Positions 1 to 7,317 of a stretch of DNA of 64,000 nucleotides are shown here, one piece after another. Under the pieces are notes generated by a model that was not told the DNA's origin, did no database searches, and saw only the letters and a list, made by a program, of their open reading frames with translations. The stretch is taken from the NCBI GenBank assembly GCA_020636025.1, contig JACJYQ010000004.1, positions 186,001 through 250,000 on the forward strand. Direction: 5' to 3'. A program made the translations under genes and the position numbers. Source of the stretch: Lewinellaceae bacterium (GTDB lineage: Bacteria > Bacteroidota > Bacteroidia > Chitinophagales > Saprospiraceae). Numbering within the stretch: the first letter of the stretch is position 1; each line of letters opens with the position of its first letter.

Positions 1-99
1 TTTGCACTCCTGGCAGGAAGTCTGGGCATATTTGGAGCACTAGCCATTGTCATGTTCTATTCCCGTAATGTAGATTGGTACAACCTGAATAAAGAGTAG
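1..99 (+). CDS. C-terminal end of a CreD-like inner-membrane protein (partial)
   Basis: The window opens inside a gene; only the last 32 codons and a TAG stop are present. The translation is one hydrophobic helix (ALLAGSLGIFGALAIVMFY) followed by a short polar tail ending SRNVDWYNLNKE. A final membrane helix followed by R-x-(I/V)-D-W-Y is how CreD-family (cell envelope integrity / colicin tolerance) proteins usually end, and this is the basis of the call. The rest of the protein lies outside the window, so the assignment rests on the tail alone. The neighbour at 175-1101 is convergent. Confidence 0.5.
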   Translation, partial: FALLAGSLGIFGALAIVMFYSRNVDWYNLNKE

Positions 100-116
100 T
101 TGATTACATGAGTAAA

Positions 117-185
117 TGATCAAATGATTACATGATTGATGATGGGATTTGTGATTGATTTCATATTCATGTGATCATTTGATCA
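117..185. terminator. Near-perfect inverted repeat between convergent genes
   Basis: Two 19-nt arms (117-135 and 167-185) are complementary except at one position, with a 31-nt loop. The left arm begins TGATCAAATGATTACATGA. The repeat sits 17 bp after the stop of the CreD-like gene and overlaps the last codons of the convergent gene at 175-1101, so it could end transcription from both sides. There is no long T-run. GATTACATGA also occurs as a direct repeat at 102-111 and 126-135. Confidence 0.55.
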
Positions 186-1101
186 ACTGCTCGTGTAATC
201 CCGATGAGGCTTCATCGTGGTGTCGCCAGTAATCGTCAAGCATTACATTCTTCAGGGTTCCACGGCTAAGTAGTTTTCCCTGCACTGTTTCTTCCCAGCC
301 CATAATTCGATGTGGAAATGCTGATTCAAATCGAATTTCTAAGGTTCGTGGTATGTTCTTATATTGAAGTGTGAGTTCAGATGTCTCGCCAAGTTGATTG
401 ATGGTAATATTAGCTGGTTCAGCAGCCAAAGGAACGTGTCTGAACCTGCTATAAAATATGCCTGGCATTACAGTCACCTCCAACGAATCAAGAGAATCAG
501 GATCGAGTCTTAGGAGTGTCCAAATCTCATCTTCAAGCAGCCCGGGATTTAATTCCACATCTGTATCTCCTTCTGATTCAAAATAGGAGAATGATCGTAT
601 TCTGTACGACTCTGGCAATGCATTTGCCTGTACAAACACATGACCGCACCAATCCTGAATAGTCGCTGATAGTTTTAGGCTCCTTATAACATCCTTTTTA
701 TCAATAGGCATTGGAGTGAATACAGACTGCGTCAGCGAGTAATCATAAATTCCGGTTTGGAAACGCCGAATGGTGTTTAGCTTAAGTATTGGAATCCTTG
801 TATCACCTTCAGCTGGCTCAGCATCCAGCTTCACCTGTTTGTTTGCTGAAAAGTCTTCCGTCACAAACACCATTACCTCACTTGCCTTTCGTATTTCACC
901 ATAGCGTTCCTGCTCAACTTCGTATGAACACAGCTCGGCTTTGCCCTGGTACCAATAATTTCCATTGGGGTCAACTTCTGCAAGCTCAGGTGTTTTTTTC
1001 ATTTGGGGTTTGTCTGCCACTTTCTGCTGACACATTCCCAGGGTGATGGCGGCAAATGCTAAGAAAATATAAGAATTGAATGTCATAATCATAGTTTTCA
1101 T
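175..1101 (-). CDS. Conserved exported protein of unknown function
   Basis: The protein has about 308 residues when started at the ATG at 1101. The open frame extends 32 codons further up, but the downstream ATG (1101, or 1086) puts a hydrophobic signal segment at the N-terminus (SYIFLAFAAITLGMC), possibly a lipoprotein signal with an atypical lipobox. Visible landmarks are YWYQGKAELCSYEVEQERYGE, then VFVTEDFSANKQVK, then QDWCGHVFVQ, and a late LEIRFESAFPHRIMGWEE. This pattern matches a Bacteroidetes family of exported proteins of unknown function, sometimes labelled septum formation inhibitor Maf in databases without real similarity to Maf nucleotidases. I see no catalytic motif. It is convergent with the CreD-like gene and divergent from the glutamate-synthase-like gene. 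Confidence 0.7.
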   Translation of the reverse strand: MKTMIMTFNSYIFLAFAAITLGMCQQKVADKPQMKKTPELAEVDPNGNYWYQGKAELCSYEVEQERYGEIRKASEVMVFVTEDFSANKQVKLDAEPAEGDTRIPILKLNTIRRFQTGIYDYSLTQSVFTPMPIDKKDVIRSLKLSATIQDWCGHVFVQANALPESYRIRSFSYFESEGDTDVELNPGLLEDEIWTLLRLDPDSLDSLEVTVMPGIFYSRFRHVPLAAEPANITINQLGETSELTLQYKNIPRTLEIRFESAFPHRIMGWEETVQGKLLSRGTLKNVMLDDYWRHHDEASSGLHEQLIK

Positions 1102-1253
1102 TAGAACAGTATATGATAGAACTCTGTTGAAATTACGATTAAATGATGTGCTGAATAGCAAATATGACAGCGAATTAGGGAATCTTTGCAAGTTCAAAAG
1201 TATTATCTCAGCGGATCGAATTTGTCAAAAACAAATACAACAACTATTCTATA

Positions 1254-2768
1254 ATGAAAGCCAAAGAAGTTTTTGTTGCTGCCTCTATTATCAGCTTAAT
1301 GATCATTGGAGTTGTGTATATTTTCTGGAAACCTATGTTGTGGAGTCTCGTTTTAATTGGGCCTATGATTTTGATGGGCATTTCAGACCTGACTCAAAAA
1401 AAGCATTCCATCAAGCGAAATTTTCCGCTGGTAGGACGGATGCGGTATCTCCTTGAAGACTTCCGGCCTGAGATCATGCAGTATTTTGTAGAAACGGATA
1501 CAGAAGGCGCCCCTATCAACAGGATTTATCGTTCACTCATTTATCAAAGAGCCAAAAACACCAACGATACAACGCCATTCGGCACCAAATACGATGTGTA
1601 TGAAAGTGGCTATGAATGTATGGTTCACTCCATTTACCCAAAACATGTAAAAGACCTGGATCACGATCCACGCATTTTAGTGGGCGGACCTGATTGCAAA
1701 AAACCTTACTCAGCCAGTATTCTGAATGTATCGGCGATGAGTTTTGGATCTCTTAGCCAGAATGCCATTCTGGCGCTAAACAAGGGCGCTAAATTGGGCA
1801 ACTTTGCACACAATACAGGCGAAGGAGGCATTAGTCCATACCACCTGGAGCCTGGCGGTGATTTGATCTGGCAGGTTGGTACCGGCTATTTTGGATGCCG
1901 CGATGAAAACGGAAATTTCAACCCTGAAACCTTTGCCCAGCAATCGCAACTGGAGAACGTCAAAATGATCGAGATAAAACTTTCTCAAGGGGCAAAACCT
2001 GGACACGGTGGCATACTTCCCGCAGCTAAAAACACTAAAGAAATTGCAGAAATAAGGCACGTAGAACCCTTCCAGGATGTACTCTCTCCACCATATCACA
2101 CGGCGTTCAAGGATTCAAAAGGACTCATGAAATTCATCAAACAACTTCGCGAGCTATCAGGTGGCAAACCAATAGGATTTAAGCTCTGTATCGGAGAGAA
2201 AAGCGAATTCTATGATATTTGTCAGGCGATGATAAAAACGGGCATAAAGCCAGATTTCATTACAGTAGATGGTGGTGAAGGTGGCACGGGTGCCGCGCCT
2301 GTTGAGTTTTCAAACTCCATGGGCATGCCTTTACGCGATGGCTTGGCTTTTGTATCTGATACCTTAAAAGAATTCCAACTTAAGCAGGATATAAAGATCA
2401 TTGCCTCGGGTAAAATTTTTACCAGCTTTCATTTGGCCCGTACCCTTGCGCTTGGTGCCGATTTATGCAACTGCGCCAGAGCCATGATGATGGCCCTTGG
2501 TTGTATTCAGGCATTAGAGTGTAATACCAATACATGTCCTGTTGGAGTAGCTACTCAGGACAAAAGACTGATGAAAGGGCTGGATGTTGGCAACAAATCA
2601 GTTCGGGTAGCCAGTTTTCATAAAAACACGGTACACAGTTTTGTTGATCTGCTGGCAGCTACTGGACTGACTTCTGCTGATCAATTACAGCGCAAACACA
2701 TTCTCCACCGGGTTGGTCCGAATAAAATGGTTCCTTATAGCGAGCTGTATCCGGATTTTCAGGCATAG
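1254..2768 (+). CDS. FMN-binding glutamate synthase family protein (GltB domain-2-like, membrane-anchored)
   Basis: The protein has 504 residues. It starts with two closely spaced hydrophobic helices (about residues 6-45), followed by a glutamate-synthase TIM-barrel domain (about 100-480) that should bind FMN. Diagnostic parts are SAMSFGSLS, AHNTGEGGIS, KLSQGAKPGHGG, FITVDGGEGGTGAAP and the 3Fe-4S cysteines C417-x5-C423-x4-C428 in GCIQALECNTNTCPVGVATQ. The amidotransferase and NADPH-binding parts of true GOGAT are absent, so it is one of the stand-alone archaeal-type GltB-like oxidoreductases whose substrate and electron donor are unsettled. The membrane anchor is a common feature of this subgroup. 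It is a single-gene unit, followed by the hairpin repeats at 2820-3546. Confidence 0.88.
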   Translation: MKAKEVFVAASIISLMIIGVVYIFWKPMLWSLVLIGPMILMGISDLTQKKHSIKRNFPLVGRMRYLLEDFRPEIMQYFVETDTEGAPINRIYRSLIYQRAKNTNDTTPFGTKYDVYESGYECMVHSIYPKHVKDLDHDPRILVGGPDCKKPYSASILNVSAMSFGSLSQNAILALNKGAKLGNFAHNTGEGGISPYHLEPGGDLIWQVGTGYFGCRDENGNFNPETFAQQSQLENVKMIEIKLSQGAKPGHGGILPAAKNTKEIAEIRHVEPFQDVLSPPYHTAFKDSKGLMKFIKQLRELSGGKPIGFKLCIGEKSEFYDICQAMIKTGIKPDFITVDGGEGGTGAAPVEFSNSMGMPLRDGLAFVSDTLKEFQLKQDIKIIASGKIFTSFHLARTLALGADLCNCARAMMMALGCIQALECNTNTCPVGVATQDKRLMKGLDVGNKSVRVASFHKNTVHSFVDLLAATGLTSADQLQRKHILHRVGPNKMVPYSELYPDFQA

Positions 2769-2819
2769 CATAGGTATTGAATGGCCACATTCGATCAAAT
2801 TATTGGCTACAAATCTTGG

Positions 2820-2884
2820 GCCTCTCCGAGGCCGAATAAACATGGGAATATTCATGGGCTAGAGGGATTTGGCCTCTCCGAGGC
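2820..2884. repeat. Two solitary copies of the hairpin core, inverted relative to the array
   Basis: GCCTCTCCGAGGC occurs at 2820-2832 and at 2872-2884. This is the reverse complement of the GCCTCGGAGAGGC core of the array starting at 2976. Each forms a 5-bp stem with a 3-nt loop. They lie 51 bp after the stop of the glutamate-synthase-like gene and may act as its terminator, or be older members of the same repeat family. Confidence 0.75.
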
Positions 2885-2975
2885 CTAGTAGAGACATAGC
2901 TTGCCTATTCTAATATGGCCATTTGGATTGAGTGAAATTCTAATGCTCAATTTTCTCAATGCTGCGGTTTATACC

Positions 2976-3546
2976 AGCCCCGGAGAGGCACAACATTGGC
3001 AACCCTGATGCAATGGAGATAAAACCGGCCTCGGAGAGGCAAAACATCAATAGCCAAAGAGATGGCAAAAAATCCAGCCTCGGAGAGGCAAAACATCGGC
3101 AACCCCGACGCAATGGCAATAAATCCAGCCTCGTAGAGGCAAAACATCAATAGCCAAAGAGATGGCGATAAATCTAGCCTCGGAGAGGCAAAACATCAAT
3201 AGCCAAAGAGATGGCAAAAAATCTAGCCTCGGAGAGGCAAAACATCAATAGCCAAAGAGATGGCAAAAAATCCAGCCTCGGAGAGGCAAAACATCAATAG
3301 CCAAAGAGATGGCAAAAAATCTAGCCTCGGAGAGGCAAAACATCAATAGCCAAAGAGATGGCAAAAAATCCAGCCTCGGAGAGGCAAAACATCAATAGCC
3401 AAAGAGATGGCAAAAAATCTAGCCTCGGAGAGGCAAAACATCAATAGCCAAAGAGATGGCAAAAAATCTAGCCTCGGAGAGGCAAAACATCAATAGCCAA
3501 AGAGATGGCAAAAAATCTAGCCTCGGAGAGGCAAAACATCAGTAGC
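2976..3546. repeat. Array of 12 tandem hairpin repeats, 49-bp (and 51-bp) period
   Basis: The core AGCCTCGGAGAGGC (first copy with CC for TC) begins at 2976, 3027, 3076, 3127, 3176, 3225, 3274, 3323, 3372, 3421, 3470 and 3519. The successive steps are 51, 49, 51 and 49, then 49 seven times. The stretch between cores is nearly identical from unit to unit (AATAGCCAAAGAGATGGC in the 49-bp type), and a different sequence (GGCAACCC-GA-GCAATGG) fills the 51-bp units near the start. GCCTC and GAGGC in each core can pair. A period of 49 is not divisible by three, so no reading frame runs through the array. With the two inverted cores upstream this fills the 829-bp gap between 2768 and 3598; I see no gene in it. 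Confidence 0.92.
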
Positions 3547-3597
3547 ACAGTAGGAAAACCAATAGTCAAGATTTAATTACCAGCCAATCGTAAAAGA

Positions 3598-4797
3598 TCA
3601 ATTTGAGCTTTCTAGAATTTCCAGGCACTCAACTGATTCAACTCCGCTTTTCATAGCCATTTCCAAAGCCCTTTCTGCATGCATTCTGGCTTTTTGAATG
3701 TCACCGGCTTTGTAGTAAAGCAAGGCAGCCGTTTCTTCACACTGCCAGCCATTTTCGAGCTGAATTGCCTTTTCAGCTAAATTTGCCCCTTTCAGCAATT
3801 GTTGTTTATCGGTTGAATTTTCTAAAATGGTTCTGGCAATGTTGTTCAGCAAAAAAGGATTATAACTTTCATAGGTGTCAAAATGCCGTATGGCGGTGTT
3901 TATAAATGCGGACATATTACCCTCCATTTTCAATTGGTTTACCTGAAAAAGACTCATGGTTTTTTCAACCATGCTTTCAGGTAGAAAAGCTTCCGCATAT
4001 TCCCTAGCTTTATCAAGGTCAAAACCATTTTTTTCGGAATCATAGGCAGACATGCTTACATCATTGAGCATAAGCTGGTCAATTTTGGCAAAGAGCTTAT
4101 GAGTGCCAAAAGACGTATCAAACTCCTCCAGATGTTGTAATAAAAACTGGAAAGTCTCCTGTTCAATGGATATCAATCCTGCGAATAATATCTGCATATT
4201 CTCCGGAGTCAACCAATTGGATTGAGTGGCTAAATAGGCTTGATGCACCCTTTCCAACAATCCATATTCGCCAAGATCCTCTGCGAGGAATGTTAGCCTC
4301 TTCAACTGATCTGGTGTACTTTCTCCGCGTTCAAATTGCGATTTTAGATTGAAATACTGGAATTCCGGGTCCTGGGCCTGCAAACCCATTTTAATAAATT
4401 CGTTGGCTGGTCTGGCGCCGTTCTCCCAATGCAGTGGAGTTCCTTTCTCATCAAAAAAATAATAGGTTGGTAAAGCACGCACAGGGAATTTTTCAGCAAA
4501 TGCAATTCCGGAATCCGAATCAATCTCAATTTTCAGGTTAATAAACATCTTATTGAAAACTGTACCGACACTTTCAAGGGGATACACTTCTTCCATCATT
4601 TGCACACAGTTTTCACAGCTGTTTGAATAAACTGTCACGAAAATTATCGTGTCGGAATCACGTGATTCCGACACGATATCTTCAAACGAAATTGTTGGAT
4701 TTTTAAATTGGATACCTTGTCCAACCAGTTGACCGGATTTTAGCAGACTAAGGCCAAACAACAGCAGTAATACTTTATTAATCGCAGAATTAAGCAT
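3598..4797 (-). CDS. Exported thioredoxin-like protein with C-terminal TPR-type helices
   Basis: The protein has 399 residues from the ATG at 4797. The frame is open to 4878, but that would run into the upstream gene, and only the 4797 start gives a clean signal peptide (MLNSAINKVLLLLFGLSLLK). After it comes a thioredoxin fold (about residues 25-135) with the redox motif C-E-N-C in YSNSCENCVQMMEEVY and the cis-proline stretch VRALPTYYFFDEKG. The remainder is helical, ending in a TPR-like segment (ALLYYKAGDIQKARMHAERA). The protein probably sits in the periplasm and reduces, oxidises or carries a thiol partner. It starts 37 bp after the stop of the Cys-rich repeat gene on the same strand, so the two are likely co-transcribed and the repeat protein is the obvious candidate partner. 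That partnership is inference. Confidence 0.8.
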   Translation of the reverse strand: MLNSAINKVLLLLFGLSLLKSGQLVGQGIQFKNPTISFEDIVSESRDSDTIIFVTVYSNSCENCVQMMEEVYPLESVGTVFNKMFINLKIEIDSDSGIAFAEKFPVRALPTYYFFDEKGTPLHWENGARPANEFIKMGLQAQDPEFQYFNLKSQFERGESTPDQLKRLTFLAEDLGEYGLLERVHQAYLATQSNWLTPENMQILFAGLISIEQETFQFLLQHLEEFDTSFGTHKLFAKIDQLMLNDVSMSAYDSEKNGFDLDKAREYAEAFLPESMVEKTMSLFQVNQLKMEGNMSAFINTAIRHFDTYESYNPFLLNNIARTILENSTDKQQLLKGANLAEKAIQLENGWQCEETAALLYYKAGDIQKARMHAERALEMAMKSGVESVECLEILESSN

Positions 4798-4834
4798 AAA
4801 ATAACCAATTGAAAAGTAACTTACTTTAGACAAA

Positions 4835-6454
4835 TCATCTTTGCTGACTGAATAATCCCAGGAGCTTCTGAATGTCATCCACGGTATCTGTAGATTTTAC
4901 ACATTTACCCCATTTTTCTGTCAAACCACTTTTGCAACGTGATTCCAGAATGGAACTTTCCAGAACGGTGCAGGGCCTTTGTCCCCTTCCTCCACAATCT
5001 GAACATTGTTTGGGGCCATTGCCGAGCCAGCTGTTAACCATGGTAACCGTTCTTGACGTACTGATATCTACTTCCAGCCCTAAAGAGGGAACGATGGAAA
5101 AGCCGAATATTGGCAGATAATCTCTGTTGTTATACCTGTACAAAGGCCACTCCTCAAATGGCGGCCACCAAATGCCCATAGCCAGACCTCCGATGTACCC
5201 TGCACCTGCCGAAAGGTTTTGTCCATTTCCACAGAGCTCTTCTGCTTCCATCCCCCAAAAGGAAATAGAAACCCCTCCGGAAACACCGGCAGCCACTCCC
5301 CCTTTATATCCATAGGTTTTATATCCTAAAGCTGCAGCATGAGAAGCATTTCCCAGGTTAAACACAATTCCAAATTCGAATACGCCTCCCAATATCATGG
5401 ATCCGTCTGCTGTTTGGCCAATGGAAAACGATTTAAGTACGAAATCGTCGAACCCGCTATGTGGCTGTGGCACATCCTGCACAAGTACCGTTTGACCATT
5501 ACCAGACTGTGTAGCCCGAACATCTCTGCTGAACTGATCAATATTCAAAAGTCGGCCAATTTCATTAAACTTATTGGCATCAAATAGTGTCTTGAAACGA
5601 CCGGATGCTATCAGCTTTTGGGCTCTTGAATGTAAATCCTTAATAGATGTTTCCATTGGCTTGATTGCGTCGCTGGCTTTATTAATAAATGCCCGGGCTT
5701 TGTCAATTTCACCCTTTGTGGGCTTAGACTTCCTGATGCACTTGTTGGAAATTACATCTTCAACCAAACCTGAATTGCAAGATGGAACCCGCTCGGTCAC
5801 GAGACATGGGCGTTGGCCTACCCCACCACAAGGATCCTTTTTTAAACATTTACCGCCTTTTTCAACAAGGCCGGAATTACAGGAGGGAACTCGCTCCCAA
5901 ACTGGGCATGCACGCTGGCCTTCGCCGCCGCAGGGTGATTTAAGGGCGCACTTACCATTTTTCTCAATTAATCCGGTGTTGCAGGAGGGTACTCGCTCCC
6001 AGACCGGACATGCACGCTGGCCTTCGCTGCCGCATGGTGTCTTTTGCGCACATTTGCCGTTTTTCTCCACTAAACCGGAATTGCAGGAAGGTACTCGCTC
6101 CCAAACTGGACATGCGCGCTGACCTTCAGCTCCGCACGGTGTCTTAAGAGTACATTTGCCATTTTTCTCTATCAGACCGGAATTGCACGAAGAAGATCGC
6201 TCCCAAACCGGACATGCACGCTGACCTTCAGCCCCGCATGGTGTCTTGAGAGCACATTTGCCATTTTTCTCTATCAAGCCGGAATTACAGGACGGAACAC
6301 GCTCCCAGGCATTGCAAGGTCGCTGGCCTGCTGCACCACATTGAGCATTTAGATTTGATGAGATAACATTTATCAAGACCAAGAAGAGACCCATTTTGAG
6401 ACATAGGGAAGCATTATTAATCAGGATGTTTGGCAAAGTTTTTATCGTTTTCAT
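4835..6454 (-). CDS. Secreted Cys-rich repeat protein (seven CGxxGQRxC modules)
   Basis: The protein has 539 residues. A signal peptide (about 1-38, ending SSNLNAQ) is followed by six contiguous 34-residue modules (about 39-245). Each has the form CGxxGQRxC, then ERxxSCNSGL, then EKxGKC, with four cysteines. A seventh, diverged copy lies near the C-terminus (CGGRGQRPCTVLESS, about 480-515). Between them come a helical segment (about 245-310) and a glycine-rich beta region (GYKGGVAAGVSGGVSISFWG) that could be membrane-active or a barrel-like fold. At the DNA level the modules are a 102-bp tandem repeat (about 5750-6340), so copy number may vary between strains. The even Cys count suggests two disulfides per module. 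The thioredoxin-like gene follows 37 bp downstream. I know of no assigned function for this module. Confidence 0.82.
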   Translation of the reverse strand: MKTIKTLPNILINNASLCLKMGLFLVLINVISSNLNAQCGAAGQRPCNAWERVPSCNSGLIEKNGKCALKTPCGAEGQRACPVWERSSSCNSGLIEKNGKCTLKTPCGAEGQRACPVWERVPSCNSGLVEKNGKCAQKTPCGSEGQRACPVWERVPSCNTGLIEKNGKCALKSPCGGEGQRACPVWERVPSCNSGLVEKGGKCLKKDPCGGVGQRPCLVTERVPSCNSGLVEDVISNKCIRKSKPTKGEIDKARAFINKASDAIKPMETSIKDLHSRAQKLIASGRFKTLFDANKFNEIGRLLNIDQFSRDVRATQSGNGQTVLVQDVPQPHSGFDDFVLKSFSIGQTADGSMILGGVFEFGIVFNLGNASHAAALGYKTYGYKGGVAAGVSGGVSISFWGMEAEELCGNGQNLSAGAGYIGGLAMGIWWPPFEEWPLYRYNNRDYLPIFGFSIVPSLGLEVDISTSRTVTMVNSWLGNGPKQCSDCGGRGQRPCTVLESSILESRCKSGLTEKWGKCVKSTDTVDDIQKLLGLFSQQR

Positions 6455-6529
6455 ATTATTTATTTTTAAATTGAAAGAAAGGGTTGTCAGTTAATAGATA
6501 TTGGGTTCATGACTGTAAAAGCCTGATTC

Positions 6530-7135
6530 TTACCTGAATGAAAGGTTTGTATTAACCCACAAATTCAGGCTGGATATTTTGAATACTCTATTCAACTTAA
6601 AGCGTATAATTTCAAGAACACCGCTTATGCAGGTGCTGCGCTTCGCCCAAAAAATGAAAGTATCCTTATGGCGAATGTGATCTGTATGAATGAGAATCGA
6701 TTTGGGCGTTGAGCTATAGAGTTTTGCCAACGAGCGGGAACAGGTGCCAAAAAGAAAGTAGGGAGTTCCATAACGCTTTAGCGCGTAGGCCATGCAAAGC
6801 CATACATAGAGGTTGGCGAGTGTTTTGGTTCTGTATTCTCTTTTGATCCAGAAGCAACATATCTCGGTGGGCATCAGCTTCTGATCAAGCCCTTCGTACA
6901 AATTGCGGCGTTCGTTGTCGCCAGCAAACACTTCCAGTGTTCTGTATTCAGTACCTTTACCGAGTATAAACCCACCGATTATTTCATTATTCCGATAAAT
7001 GCCAAATACCCGGTTTTGCTGATTGAACAAATATTCATCCGGAATGGGAAGGCCTGAACAAGAGAAATATATCTCTGAGAATGATTGTAGTTTTTCGGTG
7101 TCTCTGATTTGGAAAAGTTTTAGGGTGGTCATCAT
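6530..7135 (-). CDS. Hypothetical protein, possible GNAT-type N-acyltransferase fold
   Basis: The protein has 201 residues. Two ATG codons lie in tandem at 7135 and 7132. It is soluble, with no signal peptide. The layout NRVFGIYRNNEIIGGFILGKG, then ICCFWIKREYRTKTLANLYVWLCMAYAL, resembles the beta4-beta5/alpha3 core of GNAT acyltransferases, but the usual acetyl-CoA loop (Q/RxxGxG/A) is not clear, so the fold call is weak. The basic C-terminus (about 165-201) is rich in Arg, Lys and Phe. It lies 75 bp upstream of the Cys-rich repeat gene on the same strand and could be the first gene of that operon. Confidence 0.6.
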   Translation of the reverse strand: MMTTLKLFQIRDTEKLQSFSEIYFSCSGLPIPDEYLFNQQNRVFGIYRNNEIIGGFILGKGTEYRTLEVFAGDNERRNLYEGLDQKLMPTEICCFWIKREYRTKTLANLYVWLCMAYALKRYGTPYFLFGTCSRSLAKLYSSTPKSILIHTDHIRHKDTFIFWAKRSTCISGVLEIIRFKLNRVFKISSLNLWVNTNLSFR

Positions 7136-7317
7136 GACTTGTCATTTAAAATTGTAGAATTAGGAACCATTTCCCGTTGACAAGACAAAGGTGGTGGACA
7201 CACCCACCCTGAGGGCTTCATTTATTTTTCAATAAACTGGATATATCTTAAATTCAGGTAGAAAAACACAGGACAAATCTTGCAGAAGACACATAGAATA
7301 AGTGCTAAATACATGAT

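Noticed and set aside
2956..3153. Small ORFs on both strands across the hairpin array
   Set aside because: The 49-bp period shifts the frame every unit; the frames stop after a few units and encode only the repeat.
2976..3546. CRISPR array
   Set aside because: The units between cores are nearly identical rather than unique spacers, the core is only 13-14 bp, and no cas genes are present.
5574..6122. 182-codon ORF antisense to the Cys-rich repeat gene
   Set aside because: It is a mirror of the 102-bp repeats; the other strand has a signal peptide and conserved Cys modules.
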